DNA from: Rhizomicrobium sp.
Lineage (GTDB): Bacteria > Pseudomonadota > Alphaproteobacteria > Micropepsales > Micropepsaceae
Assembly: GCA_025451875.1 (NCBI GenBank)
Contig: JANWJQ010000048.1
Location: 1-41,836, forward strand
Reading direction: 5' to 3'
DNA length: 41,836 nt
The notes under the pieces were generated by a model, which worked only from the letters and a program-made list of their open reading frames with translations, searched no databases and had not been told where the DNA came from. The number at the start of each line of letters is the position of its first letter. Position 1 is the first letter of the stretch. This document shows positions 17,381 to 26,104 of this stretch, piece after piece. The position numbers were made by a program, and so were the translations under genes.

Positions 17381-18595
17381 GTGACCGCCTTCCTTCTCAA
17401 GCCTTCCCGCGTTTGGACGTCCGGTTTCGATGCACCGCGCGAAGGCGTTGCCGTGCTGGTGCGCGGCAACAAGATCGCTGCGGTGGATCGCGCCAATGCG
17501 ATCAAGGACGATGCGCGCGTAGTCGATCTTCCTGGCGCGACTTTGATCCCCGGCTTGATGGATCTGCACTCCCACCTCTTCCTGCATCCCTACAACCTCA
17601 CCGCCTGGGACGATCAGGTCCTGAAAGAGAGCGAGGCGCTGCGCACCGTGCGCGCCGTGCGCCACGCCAAGGACACGTTGGATGCGGGCTTCACGCTGCT
17701 GCGCGATCTGGGCACCGAAGGCGCGGGCTTTGCCGATGCATCGCTCAAGCGCGCGATCGACAGCGGAATCGTTCGTGGACCGCGACTGATCGTGACGACC
17801 CGCGCCATCGTCGCCACCGGCTCCTACGCGCCGCAGCGCAAGAACTACCGTCCCGATTGCTGCCTGCACCAGGGCGCGGAAGAAGCCAGCGGCATCGATG
17901 AATGTGTACGCGCGGTGCGCCATCAGGCGGCGCATGGCGCAGACTGGATCAAGCTCTATGCCGATTATCGCGTGGGCGCGAATGGAGAAACCGTGCCGAC
18001 GTTCTCGCTGGATGAACTGAAAGCCATTGTGGGCACCGCGCGCGATCTCGGCCGCCCCGTCGCCGCACATTCTATGAATGACGAAGCCATGCGCCGCTGC
18101 ATCGAGGCGGGCGTCGATACGATCGAGCACGGCTATTCCGGAACACGCGAAACCTTCAAACGGATGGCGGAGAAGAACATCGCCTTCCTTCCCACGCTCA
18201 CGGTCACCGAGGCGATCAGCGAATATTTCCTCGGCCACACACGCGGCGGGCCACCGACATCGCGCATGGAAGAAGCGGCGAACGCGTTCCGCCTCGCCCG
18301 TGAAGAGGGCGTCGCCATCGGCTGCGGCAGCGATGTCGGCCCGTTCCCGCATGGTGAGAGCTATCGCGAACTGGAGTGGATGGTAAAGCTGGGCATGTCA
18401 CCCCGCGAAGCGCTGGAGGCAGCCACATCCGTCAGCGCGAAGATCATCCGCCGCGATGATTTGGGACATATCCGCGAGGGCTATCTGGCCGATCTCGTTG
18501 CGGTCGAGGGCGATACAAGCCGTAACATATCGACGATTGCCAAGGTGAGATTGGTCATGAAGGATGGCGTGGTCATTCGCGGAGGCGAGACATGA
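17381..18595 (+). CDS. Amidohydrolase family protein (imidazolonepropionase/prolidase-like)
   Basis: A 404-residue metal-dependent hydrolase. Metal and catalytic motifs are DLHSHLF (HxH on strand 1), the Lys of DWIKLYAD (often carboxylated), His in VAAHS, His in DTIEHGYSG, and the Asp of CGSDVGPF. The C-terminal part returns to the small beta-sandwich shared with the N-terminus ([11 protein letters not shown]). The sequence style is that of the imidazolonepropionase-like/Xaa-Pro dipeptidase group; the substrate is unknown. There is no N-terminal signal peptide, so it is cytoplasmic. The GTG start has an AAGGA ribosome binding site about 10 bases upstream. The 3' end overlaps the DUF1214 gene start (ATGA), indicating coupling. 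Confidence 0.9.
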   Translation: MTAFLLKPSRVWTSGFDAPREGVAVLVRGNKIAAVDRANAIKDDARVVDLPGATLIPGLMDLHSHLFLHPYNLTAWDDQVLKESEALRTVRAVRHAKDTLDAGFTLLRDLGTEGAGFADASLKRAIDSGIVRGPRLIVTTRAIVATGSYAPQRKNYRPDCCLHQGAEEASGIDECVRAVRHQAAHGADWIKLYADYRVGANGETVPTFSLDELKAIVGTARDLGRPVAAHSMNDEAMRRCIEAGVDTIEHGYSGTRETFKRMAEKNIAFLPTLTVTEAISEYFLGHTRGGPPTSRMEEAANAFRLAREEGVAIGCGSDVGPFPHGESYRELEWMVKLGMSPREALEAATSVSAKIIRRDDLGHIREGYLADLVAVEGDTSRNISTIAKVRLVMKDGVVIRGGET

Positions 18596-19164
18596 AGACG
18601 GCGTTGAAAGTGCTGGCCGTTCTGGTGATCGGGACCGTGCTCGGCCTCGGTGCGACGTCGCTTTTCGTCATTCGCGGCACCATGCCCGGCGGCGTCACCG
18701 ACGGGCCGTGGAAAACCAATCTTCTCATCGGCAGTTCCGGCGGCGATATGCGCACGCGCGCCTCCGTCGCCGTGCATGGCTTGCTGGCGCTCAACCGCAG
18801 CGAAACGATCTACTACTCCACCGACCGCGACAGTGACGGCAATACGCTGGATGGCACTTGCACCTATATAGTGGCGGGCCGCGATCCGCCCGCGCGCTGG
18901 TGGAGCATCACGGCCTATGCCGCTGACGACTACCTGATCCCCAATGCCGCCAAGCGCTATTCCGTCTCCAAAAATTCGGTGACGCGCAATGCCGCCGGCG
19001 AATTCGTCGCCACGGTATCGCAGAAGCATTTCTCGAAAGACTGGATCGCGCTGCAGAACGGGCCGTTCAATCTGACCCTGCGGCTTTACAATCCGGCGGC
19101 ATCCGTCGCGGCCGATCCCGCGCATGCCGCGCTGCCGTCGATCAAGAAGGTGTCCTGCTCATGA
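18592..19164 (+). CDS. DUF1214 domain protein
   Basis: A 190-residue protein with one N-terminal membrane anchor or uncleaved signal (about residues 5-28) followed by a periplasmic DUF1214 domain: [22 protein letters not shown] region, [17 protein letters not shown], and [12 protein letters not shown] at the end, all typical of that domain. DUF1214 and DUF1254 are commonly fused in larger proteins of unknown function; here they are separate, overlapping genes. Starts within the stop of the amidohydrolase gene and ends four bases into the DUF1254 gene. Confidence 0.88.
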   Translation: MKTALKVLAVLVIGTVLGLGATSLFVIRGTMPGGVTDGPWKTNLLIGSSGGDMRTRASVAVHGLLALNRSETIYYSTDRDSDGNTLDGTCTYIVAGRDPPARWWSITAYAADDYLIPNAAKRYSVSKNSVTRNAAGEFVATVSQKHFSKDWIALQNGPFNLTLRLYNPAASVAADPAHAALPSIKKVSCS

Positions 19165-19691
19165 GCGCGCGGGAATGGACCGGCTGGATTGCAGCCACAA
19201 TCGTCGTCGCCGTTGCCGTGCATCTGGCGAGCGTTTGGATTCTGCCGCATGCCGTCATGCACAGGGCCCTGAGCAAGATGGGCGCGGTAAACACCATCCA
19301 TCACCAGAAGCGCGTAGACGAACATGCGCGCGGCGTCGTGCGGCCCAGCCCTGACCTGCTCTATTCCGTCTGCCCCTTCGATCTCAGCAATGGGTCGCTG
19401 GAAGTGAAGGCGCCCGTGCCGCCCGGCACCTATTGGTCTGTGTCGGCGTTCGACAACAACACCAACAATTTCTTTGCCCTGAACGACCGGCAGATCGGCG
19501 GCCAGCCGCTGGAACTCATCATCCTGCCGCCGCGAAAAGGCACCGAGCCGATGCATATCGCCGGACGCCTCGTCATCCGCGCGCCGACGGTGCGCGGGCT
19601 CGTTCTCTTCCGCACGCTGGTGAATGACGACAAGCAATTCGCGAAGATCGACACTGTGCGCCGTCAGGCGAGTTGCGCCATCGCAAAATAA
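19161..19691 (+). CDS. DUF1254 domain protein
   Basis: A 176-residue protein with an N-terminal membrane anchor (about residues 7-30) and a periplasmic DUF1254-like domain: RPSPDLLYSVCPFDLSNG, TYWSVSAFDNNTNNFFA and VLFRTLVND. It overlaps the DUF1214 gene by four bases (ATGA), so both halves of the usual DUF1254-DUF1214 pairing are made together and anchored in the inner membrane facing the periplasm. The order is reversed compared with the common fusion (DUF1254 first). Function unknown. It ends three bases from the stop of the convergent gene at 19695. Confidence 0.85.
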   Translation: MSAREWTGWIAATIVVAVAVHLASVWILPHAVMHRALSKMGAVNTIHHQKRVDEHARGVVRPSPDLLYSVCPFDLSNGSLEVKAPVPPGTYWSVSAFDNNTNNFFALNDRQIGGQPLELIILPPRKGTEPMHIAGRLVIRAPTVRGLVLFRTLVNDDKQFAKIDTVRRQASCAIAK

Positions 19692-19694
19692 AAC

Positions 19695-20390
19695 TCAGTG
19701 GTGCATGGGCGCGGGCGAGCCGTCGGACCAATGCGTCACCGGCACCATGAGAACGCTGATGGCCTCCGCGGATTTCTGAAACTGTGGATTGAGCATGGGC
19801 GGCGCGCCCGGAAGATCGGCGCCCCATGTCGCGCCTTCCGCGCGGGGGAAATAGAACATCAGATGCGGCACCCAGTTGTGCGCGTCATCGTTCAGAAATT
19901 GCTGCTTCGACATCATGTAGGTCAGCGCGCCGGGTTCAAGCTTTGGCAGAGCATGTTTCGCCATGTCGGCCTTGATTGCGGCATCGAGCGCGGCCTTGTC
20001 GTGCGTTCCCGACAGCACCAGCGCCGTGCGCCGGATCGTGTAGGGCAGGATATCGCGCACGGCCAGGGGATTATAGCAAAGCGGCCCACGCATATGCGGG
20101 TTCCAGAATTGCGGGAATTCATATTGCGCCATCCACGAGCGTTCGACGGCGCAGACAAAGCCATTGCTGCCTTTGACCGCCGTCTCGTAACCGCGATGCG
20201 TGAGAACAAGAATGGTTGCCTTGTCGGAGACGGCAGCGGGGGCCGCGCTTTTCGCCAGCGCGATCTCAGCGCTCCGGTCCATCAGGTACTGATCGAGCGG
20301 CGCCATCGCCGCATAGTCCGCCGCCCGCGCGGCGGATGCCAACGTCAAGGACGACAAAACCGCAGTCAGAATAAGAGTGCTCTTGCGCAT
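19695..20390 (-). CDS. Hypothetical periplasmic protein
   Basis: A 231-residue protein with a clear signal peptide (residues 1-23, ...ASAARA-AD). The mature part has conserved-looking segments YLMDRSAEIALAKSAAP, ILVLTHRGYETAVKGSNGFVCAVERSW, a WNPHMRGPLCYNP stretch, and MMSKQQFLNDDAHNWVPHLMFY. The pattern (signal peptide, DRxAEIALARSAAP opening, Cys pair, HLMFY strand) recurs in uncharacterised proteobacterial periplasmic proteins; no enzymatic function is known to me. It is a single gene, convergent with the DUF1254 gene. Confidence 0.8.
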   Translation of the reverse strand: MRKSTLILTAVLSSLTLASAARAADYAAMAPLDQYLMDRSAEIALAKSAAPAAVSDKATILVLTHRGYETAVKGSNGFVCAVERSWMAQYEFPQFWNPHMRGPLCYNPLAVRDILPYTIRRTALVLSGTHDKAALDAAIKADMAKHALPKLEPGALTYMMSKQQFLNDDAHNWVPHLMFYFPRAEGATWGADLPGAPPMLNPQFQKSAEAISVLMVPVTHWSDGSPAPMHH

Positions 20391-20470
20391 GCCCCCGTCC
20401 CTCCCGGATGCGAAGACTGTCCGGGCCTGACCTGCATTTCACAAGTCACATCTTTGCGATGATGCAGATA

Positions 20471-20935
20471 TCAGGCGACGTGGGGCATCGTGGGCATCTG
20501 CCGCGTGGAGGCAAGCAGCGGCGGCTGATGCGCCTCGTACAATACGTCGTCAATCGTCTGGAACAGGCGGGATGGTTCGATGGGTTTCAGAAACAGTCCT
20601 GCGAAGCCGGCATCGCGATAATCCTTCTCGCTCCAGCGGCAGTCATTGTCGGTGACGGCGAGGATCGGCACGGTCTTGCCCCGGCCTGGCGTCGCACGCA
20701 TCCGGCGGAAGCCGCCCAGCTCGCCCGGCGAGTGGCGATCGATATCGATGAAGACCATGTCCACCGGATGCTCGCGGAAATAGCGCACGGCATCCGCCGC
20801 ATCGCGCGAAAAGATCACCTCTGCCTGCACCGCGTCCATGCAGGCTTGCAGCAATCTGCGCTCCAAATCATCCTCTTCGACACAAAGGATACGAAGCGCT
20901 CGCGGGCGTGGTGCGAGGGCGATCATACGACTCAA
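20471..20935 (-). CDS. Single-domain response regulator (CheY-like)
   Basis: A 154-residue receiver domain without an output domain. The acidic pocket is EEDD (about residues 20-23), the predicted phosphoacceptor is Asp64 in VFIDID, the conserved Thr is in LAVTDND, and the switch Lys is in FLKPI. A roughly 25-residue C-terminal tail follows. Such stand-alone receivers act in phosphorelays or bind partner proteins. No kinase is adjacent, but two hybrid-free histidine kinases lie about 10 kb downstream at 31092 and 33065. A CtrA-like site is present in the upstream region (20980-20994). Confidence 0.87.
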   Translation of the reverse strand: MSRMIALAPRPRALRILCVEEDDLERRLLQACMDAVQAEVIFSRDAADAVRYFREHPVDMVFIDIDRHSPGELGGFRRMRATPGRGKTVPILAVTDNDCRWSEKDYRDAGFAGLFLKPIEPSRLFQTIDDVLYEAHQPPLLASTRQMPTMPHVA

Positions 20936-20979
20936 ATGGTAGTCAAAGGCTCAGCGTTCCGGCACACTGAAAAAACTGG

Positions 20980-20994
20980 TTAGAAAACGGTTAA
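20980..20994. promoter_or_regulatory. CtrA-like site (one mismatch)
   Basis: TTAG-N7-TTAA lies between the divergent response regulator (start 20935) and ABC substrate-binding protein (start 21024), one mismatch from the CtrA consensus TTAA-N7-TTAA. The distance (45 bases) suits regulation of the response regulator gene. Confidence 0.35.
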
Positions 20995-21023
20995 TCGGAA
21001 CAGAAGCAAAGGACTCGCGGGCA

Positions 21024-21989
21024 ATGAAGGGGCAGATTTTTGCGGCATTTGCGGCCATGGCGCTAATGCCGGCCGGCACAGCGCAAGCGGCGCCTACCCA
21101 CATCACCTTCGTCACTGACTGGAAGGCGCAAGCCGAGCATGGCGGCTTCTACGAGGCGCAGGCGTTGGGGCTTTATGCCAGGGCCGGCCTGGAGGTGAAG
21201 ATCCTGGAAGGCGGGCCTTCGGTGAATGTGCCCCAGCTTCTGGCCGGTGGCGCGGCGGATTTCGGCATAGGATCGAACGGATTCATTCCGCTCAACATGG
21301 TGCGCGAGGGCGTGCCCGTGCGCGCGGTGATGGCGATATTCCAGAAAGACCCGCAGGTGCTCATCACCCATCCGCGCAATGACGTGAAATCACTGGCGCA
21401 GATGAAGGGCAAGCCGATCATGATCGCCGATGCTTCGACGGTCGCGTTCTGGCCGTGGTTGAAGGCGAAGTACGGATTCAGCGACAGCCAGATCCGCAAA
21501 TACACCTTCAACCTCGCGCCCTTCCTCGTCGATCCGAAAGCGATCCAGGAAGGTTATCTGACGAGCGAACCTTACACCGTGGAGAAGGAAGGCGGATTCA
21601 AACCGCAGGTCTTCCTGCTCGCGGATAATGGCTATCCCGGTTACGCGAATATGGTGCTGGTGCCGCAAAAGTGGATCGACACCAATCCCAAGGCCGTGCA
21701 GGCCTTCGTGAATGCGACGGCCGCGGGATGGAAAGCCTATCTCTATGGTAATCCTGCGCCGGCGAATGCACTCATCAAGAAAGACAATACGGAGATGACG
21801 GATGGGTTGATTGCGCAAGCGATCGGCAAGCTGAAGAGCTACAAGATCACCGATGCATCGAGCGGTATCGGCGAAATGACGGATGCGCGCTGGAAGACGT
21901 TCTTCGACACGATGGCGGGCGAAGGCCTCTATCCAAAGTCGCTGGATTATCGCAAAGGCTATACTCTAAATTTCCTTCCGAAGAAATAA
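21024..21989 (+). CDS. ABC transporter substrate-binding protein (NMT1/THI5/SsuA-like)
   Basis: A 321-residue periplasmic binding protein with a signal peptide (residues 1-22, ...AGTAQA-AP). The mature start ITFVTDWKAQAEHGGFYEA, then GLYARAGLEVKI and GGAADFGIGSN, are typical of the NMT1/THI5-like group that binds pyrimidine precursors, riboflavin, sulfonates or similar small molecules. The WKAQAEHGGFY segment is closest in style to pyrimidine/thiamine-precursor binders, but the ligand is not fixed. Its stop overlaps the ATPase start by one base (TAATG), and the permease follows, giving a complete importer. No TPP riboswitch motif was found upstream. Confidence 0.9.
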   Translation: MKGQIFAAFAAMALMPAGTAQAAPTHITFVTDWKAQAEHGGFYEAQALGLYARAGLEVKILEGGPSVNVPQLLAGGAADFGIGSNGFIPLNMVREGVPVRAVMAIFQKDPQVLITHPRNDVKSLAQMKGKPIMIADASTVAFWPWLKAKYGFSDSQIRKYTFNLAPFLVDPKAIQEGYLTSEPYTVEKEGGFKPQVFLLADNGYPGYANMVLVPQKWIDTNPKAVQAFVNATAAGWKAYLYGNPAPANALIKKDNTEMTDGLIAQAIGKLKSYKITDASSGIGEMTDARWKTFFDTMAGEGLYPKSLDYRKGYTLNFLPKK

Positions 21990-22729
21990 TGGCCCTCATC
22001 TCGCTTCGCGGCGTCTCCAAGACTTTCGATTCCGGCACACAGGCGATTGCAGCGCTGGATCTGGATGTGCGCGCGGGTGAGTTCTTGTCGCTGGTGGGAC
22101 CAAGTGGCTGTGGCAAGTCCACGGCGCTGCGCATCCTCGCGGATCTGATCGCGCCCACGACTGGCAGCGTGACATGGCCGGGCGGCAAGCCGGAGATCGG
22201 CTTTGTCTTTCAGGAGCCGACCCTGATGCCTTGGCGCACAGCGCTCGACAATGCGCGGCTGCCGCTGGAATTGAAGGGTATCGCACGTGGAGACGCCGAG
22301 GTGCGGAGTCGGCAAGCGCTGACGCGTGTGGGCCTTGGCGAATTTGAGAAAGCCTATCCGCGCGAACTGTCCGGCGGGATGAAGATGCGCGTTTCCATCG
22401 CCCGCGCCATTGCGGCGGAGCCCAAGCTGCTGTTGATGGATGAACCCTTCGCGGCGCTGGATGAGCTCACGCGGCAATCGCTGAATGATGATCTGCTCAA
22501 ACTGGCGCGCGAAGACGGCATTACCGTGATCTTTGTCACACATTCCGTTTATGAGAGCGCCTATCTCTCCGACCGCGTGGTGGTGATGACGCCGCGGCCC
22601 GGCCGCGTGACGGCGGATATCGCGATTGCACAGCCCACCGAACGCAGCGCCGGATATCGCCTCACCTCGCAATTTATCGACGCCGCCGGCAAAATCTCCG
22701 CCGCGCTCGGCAATGCGATGGCGGCATGA
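21989..22729 (+). CDS. ABC transporter ATP-binding protein (NitT/TauT class)
   Basis: A 246-residue ATPase with Walker A GPSGCGKST, Q-loop FVFQEPTLMPW, signature LSGGMKMRVSIARA, Walker B LLLMDEPFAALDE and the switch His in VTHSVYESAYLSDRV. The SGGM signature and LMPW after the Q-loop are characteristic of the nitrate/sulfonate/taurine class. It energises uptake with the flanking substrate-binding protein and permease. It overlaps both neighbours (TAATG upstream, ATGA downstream). Confidence 0.95.
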   Translation: MALISLRGVSKTFDSGTQAIAALDLDVRAGEFLSLVGPSGCGKSTALRILADLIAPTTGSVTWPGGKPEIGFVFQEPTLMPWRTALDNARLPLELKGIARGDAEVRSRQALTRVGLGEFEKAYPRELSGGMKMRVSIARAIAAEPKLLLMDEPFAALDELTRQSLNDDLLKLAREDGITVIFVTHSVYESAYLSDRVVVMTPRPGRVTADIAIAQPTERSAGYRLTSQFIDAAGKISAALGNAMAA

Positions 22730-23511
22730 GGAACTGGCTCACTTATGCCTTTCCCGTCGCGCTCGGCATCGCGGTGCTTGGCGTGTGGGAATGGGCGGTG
22801 GCGCATTATCAGGTGCCGCGGTTCGTGCTGCCCGCGCCATCCGCCATCGCGCAATCCTTCGTGGACGATCACGCGCAACTTGCTGCCGCGACATGGACGA
22901 CGTTCCGCATCGTGATCGAGGCTTTCGTGCTGGCGCTCGTCACGGGCGTGGCGCTCGCCGTCCTCTTCGCGCAGAGCCGCATCGTGGAGTTGGCGCTTTA
23001 TCCTTATGCGGTGATCCTGCAGGTCACGCCGATCGTCGCGCTGGCGCCGCTCATCATCATCTGGGTCGGGTATGAGCATATCGACAGCGCGCTGCTCATC
23101 CTCGCCTGGATCGTGGCGTTCTTCCCGATCCTGTCGAACACCACGCTCGGTTTGCGCTCGGCGGACCGCAATCTGATCGACCTCTTTCGCCTCTATGGCG
23201 CCTCGCGCTGGCAGATATTGTGGAAGCTGCAATTGCCCGGCGCGCTGCCTTATCTGCTGGGCGCGATGAAAATCTCCGGCGGCCTCGCACTGATCGGCGC
23301 GGTGGTGGCGGAGTTCGCAGCGGGCACCGGTACCGCCACAGGCCTCGGCTGGACCATCACCGAGGCCGGCAACCGCCTGCACATCGAGACGATGTTCGCC
23401 GCGTTGGCCATCCTCTCGGTCATGGGCGTGGCGATCTTCTTCCTGCTTTCGGCACTGGAATGGGCCCTGCTCCATCGCTGGCACGAAAGCGCGATTTCTC
23501 GGCAAGAGTGA
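22726..23511 (+). CDS. ABC transporter permease (NitT/TauT class)
   Basis: A 261-residue inner-membrane permease with about six membrane segments. It shows the family opening (FVLPAPSAIAQSF), the TVPI-like VTPIVALAPLIIIW segment, and the cytoplasmic EAA-type loop LFRLYGASRWQILWKLQLPGALPYLLGAMK that contacts the ATPase. It forms the channel of the importer encoded by the two preceding genes. It overlaps the ATPase gene by four bases and is followed by a 90-base gap before the sulfite-reduction cluster. Confidence 0.94.
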   Translation: MRNWLTYAFPVALGIAVLGVWEWAVAHYQVPRFVLPAPSAIAQSFVDDHAQLAAATWTTFRIVIEAFVLALVTGVALAVLFAQSRIVELALYPYAVILQVTPIVALAPLIIIWVGYEHIDSALLILAWIVAFFPILSNTTLGLRSADRNLIDLFRLYGASRWQILWKLQLPGALPYLLGAMKISGGLALIGAVVAEFAAGTGTATGLGWTITEAGNRLHIETMFAALAILSVMGVAIFFLLSALEWALLHRWHESAISRQE

Positions 23512-23542
23512 TTTCACACTCCTCTTCCGTAATTATGACAAA

Positions 23543-23570
23543 TTTACACATCTGGCATGTGATCTATTGA
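23543..23570 (+). promoter_or_regulatory. Possible promoter for the sulfite-reduction cluster
   Basis: TTTACA (23543-23548), a 16-base spacer and TATTGA (23565-23570) lie in an AT-rich pocket 31 bases before the DUF2849 gene. The -10 match is weak. Confidence 0.3.
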
Positions 23571-23601
23571 ATTCAGAGGCCGGACTTGCGACTTTCCCAT
23601 C

Positions 23602-23925
23602 ATGGCCGCGACCCCCGCCCTGCAAGTCCTGACCGCCAACCGCCTGCGCGACGGTGACGTCGTCTATTGGCAGAAGGGCGCGTGGGTGGACCATTTCCGG
23701 GACGCGGACGTCTTCAACGCCAAGGCGGATGCCGACGCTGCCCTCGCTGCGGCACAGGCTTTCGTCAAAGACCGCGTGGTGGTGAACCCCTATCTTTTCG
23801 GCGTGCGTGAGGAAGGCGGCCGCCTGCGCGCCATCGAGGAACGCGAGATCGTGCGCAGCGAAGGCCCGTCCATCCGCCGCGATCTCGGTAAGCAAGCCAT
23901 GGACTCGTTCGATGTATCGATATGA
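23602..23925 (+). CDS. DUF2849 domain protein
   Basis: A 107-residue protein matching the DUF2849 family: VLTANRLRDGDVVYW at the start, a short Ala-rich helix, and VVVNPYLFGVREEGGRLRAIEEREIVRSEGPSIRRDLG. Genes for DUF2849 proteins commonly sit directly before the sulfite reductase gene in alphaproteobacteria, as here, so a role in sulfite reduction or in handling of siroheme is a reasonable inference. Its biochemical function is unknown. The last 14 bases overlap the reductase start. Confidence 0.88.
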   Translation: MAATPALQVLTANRLRDGDVVYWQKGAWVDHFRDADVFNAKADADAALAAAQAFVKDRVVVNPYLFGVREEGGRLRAIEEREIVRSEGPSIRRDLGKQAMDSFDVSI

Positions 23926-25570
23926 CGAGTTCGACGCGCAGTTCGTTCGCGAACGCGTCACCCAATTTCGCTATCAGGTGGAGCGCCGCCTCGCCGGCGA
24001 GCTGACCGAAGATGAGTTCAAGCCGCTCCGGCTGATGAACGGACTCTATTTGCAACTGCACGCCTACATGCTGCGCATTGCGGTGCCCTACGGTACGCTG
24101 GCGTCGCGCCAGCTGCGCAAGCTCGCCTTCATCGCGCGCAAATACGACAAGGGCTACGGCCACTTCACCACGCGCACCAACATGCAGTTCAACTGGATCA
24201 AGCTGGTGGATGTGCCCGATATTCTCGCGCATCTGGCCGAAGTCGAAATGCATTGCATCCAGACCAGCGGCAATTGCATCCGCAACGTCACCGCCGACCA
24301 GTTCGCCGGCGCGACCGATGAGGAAATCGAAGACCCGCGTCCGCTGTCCGAGATCATTCGCCAATGGTCGAGCCTGCATCCGGAGTTCGTTTTCCTCGCG
24401 CGCAAGTTCAAGATCGCGGTCGGCGCCACGGAGAAGGACCGCGCCGCGCTCCTGTTCCACGACATGGCCGTGCAGGTCGTGAAGAACGCCGAGGGCCGTG
24501 TCGGCTACAAGGTCTATGCCGGCGGCGGCATGGGCCGCACACCCTATATCGCGCAGGTGATGAGCGAATTCGTGGAGCGCGAGGATATTCTCGCCTATCT
24601 CGAAGCTGTCTTGCGCGTTTACAACCAGGACAGCCGCCGCGACAACATCCACAAGCAGCGCATCAAAATCCTCGTCAACGCCATCGGCGTGGAGGAAATG
24701 CGCAAGCGCGTGGATCGGGAATTCGCCGAGATCAAGGCAAATGGCACGCTGCAGCTTCCACAGGAAGAACTGGACCGCATCGCCGCCTATTTCGCGCCGC
24801 CCGCGTTTGAGACGCTGTCCGATGATGAGCCGACATCGCTCGATCCCACTTTCAAGACCTGGTACGCGCAAAATGTCAGCAGGCATCGCCAGCCCGGCTA
24901 TGCCATCGCAACCATTTCATTGAAGCCCGTCGGCGGCGTGCCCGGCGACGCCACGGCCGAGCAGATGGAAGCGCTCGCGGACCTGCTGGATGAATACGGC
25001 ATGGCGGAAATCCGCGTGAGCCACGAACAGAACCTCGTTCTGCCGCATGTGCGCAAGAAAGACCTGCCCGCGATCTACAAGAGGCTGAAGGCGCTGCATC
25101 TGGCGACACCGAATGCGGGGTTGGTGACAGACATCATCGCCTGCCCCGGTCTCGACTATTGCGACCTGGCGAATGCGCGCTCCATTCCCATCGCGCAGGA
25201 CATCGCCAAACGCTTTGAAAACCTGGACCGCCAGCACGATATCGGCGAACTCAAGATCAAGATCTCCGGCTGCATCAACGCTTGCGGCCACCACCATGCC
25301 GGCCATATCGGCATCCTCGGCGTCGACAAAAAGGGCGTCGAATACTATCAGCTCCAGCTTGGCGGCTCCGGCGCGGAAGACGCCAGCATTGGCGACATCA
25401 TGGGCCCCGGCTTCACCGCGCATGACATCGGACCGGCGGTCGAACGCGTGATCGATGCCTATCTCAAGCTGCGCGAAAAGGACGAGCGCTTCCTCGACAC
25501 CTATCGCCGCGTCGGCATGGAGCCCTTCAAGAACATGGCTTATCTGGAGCAGATGTATGCCGCTCATTAA
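23912..25570 (+). CDS. cysI: Nitrite/sulfite reductase, hemoprotein (CysI-type)
   Basis: A 552-residue siroheme and [4Fe-4S] reductase with two ferredoxin-like half-repeats and two siroheme-binding domains. The cluster/siroheme Cys ligands are all present: Cys411 and Cys417 (ACPGLDYCDL, C-x5-C), Cys454 and Cys458 (SGCINACGHHHAGHIG, C-x3-C). The first half shows GYGHFTTRTNMQFNW and the SGNCIRNVT loop, which bind siroheme phosphate. It would take sulfite to sulfide (six electrons) in assimilation; nitrite activity is common in the family. The frame is open from 23807, but ATG 23912 gives the conserved MYRYDEFDAQFV start. It overlaps DUF2849 and DUF934 by 14 bases each. No cysH or siroheme synthase gene is adjacent. 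Confidence 0.94.
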   Translation: MYRYDEFDAQFVRERVTQFRYQVERRLAGELTEDEFKPLRLMNGLYLQLHAYMLRIAVPYGTLASRQLRKLAFIARKYDKGYGHFTTRTNMQFNWIKLVDVPDILAHLAEVEMHCIQTSGNCIRNVTADQFAGATDEEIEDPRPLSEIIRQWSSLHPEFVFLARKFKIAVGATEKDRAALLFHDMAVQVVKNAEGRVGYKVYAGGGMGRTPYIAQVMSEFVEREDILAYLEAVLRVYNQDSRRDNIHKQRIKILVNAIGVEEMRKRVDREFAEIKANGTLQLPQEELDRIAAYFAPPAFETLSDDEPTSLDPTFKTWYAQNVSRHRQPGYAIATISLKPVGGVPGDATAEQMEALADLLDEYGMAEIRVSHEQNLVLPHVRKKDLPAIYKRLKALHLATPNAGLVTDIIACPGLDYCDLANARSIPIAQDIAKRFENLDRQHDIGELKIKISGCINACGHHHAGHIGILGVDKKGVEYYQLQLGGSGAEDASIGDIMGPGFTAHDIGPAVERVIDAYLKLREKDERFLDTYRRVGMEPFKNMAYLEQMYAAH

Positions 25571-26042
25571 GGACGGCGCATTTGTCCACGATGCTTTTGT
25601 GATGGTTGCCGACGATGCGGCGCTGCCCGACGGTGCCGCCATTGTCTCGCTGGCAAGATTCCAGAAAGAGCGTGACACGCTGCTCACCCGCAACGCGCCT
25701 TTGAGCGTTCAGCTCAAATCGTCCGAAAACCCCCAGCTTCTGGGCGAAGACGTTCAGCGCTTTTCCGTCATCGTTCTGGAATTTCCGGTCTTCCGTGACG
25801 GGCGGGCTTTTTCCTGGGCGCGGATGCTGCGCGAGCGGCTGCATTTCACCGGCGAGATTCGCGGCACCGGTCATTTCCTCTACGACCAGATCAACTACAT
25901 GAAGCGCGTCGGCTTCGATGCCTGGAACGTGGCGGAGGGCTTTTCGCTGGAGCAGTTCCAGCGCGCGCTCACCGAGATAACAAACGTTTATCAGCCGAGC
26001 GCCGACGGCAAGAAAACCATCCGCGATCTGCGTGCGCGCTGA
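25557..26042 (+). CDS. DUF934 domain protein
   Basis: A 161-residue protein of the DUF934 family, found next to sulfite reductase genes. Typical segments are VIVLEFPVFRDGRAFSWARMLRERL, FTGEIRGTGHFLYDQINYMKRVGFDAW and a C-terminal SLEQFQRALTEITNVYQ helix. The function is not known; the constant link to CysI suggests an electron-transfer or assembly role for the reductase. The ATG at 25557 lies 14 bases inside the reductase gene, so it is translationally coupled. The usual next gene in alphaproteobacteria (cysH) is missing here. Confidence 0.92.
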   Translation: MPLIKDGAFVHDAFVMVADDAALPDGAAIVSLARFQKERDTLLTRNAPLSVQLKSSENPQLLGEDVQRFSVIVLEFPVFRDGRAFSWARMLRERLHFTGEIRGTGHFLYDQINYMKRVGFDAWNVAEGFSLEQFQRALTEITNVYQPSADGKKTIRDLRAR

Positions 26043-26104
26043 GCGCCCTTGACCCCCACCCCCCACGGCCCTAAGAGCGCATCGCTGCTTTGAGGCGCGC
26101 TCAT

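Noticed and set aside
20936..21023. TPP riboswitch upstream of the NMT1/THI5-like importer
   Set aside because: The gap is only 88 bases and lacks the CTGAGA-type conserved core.
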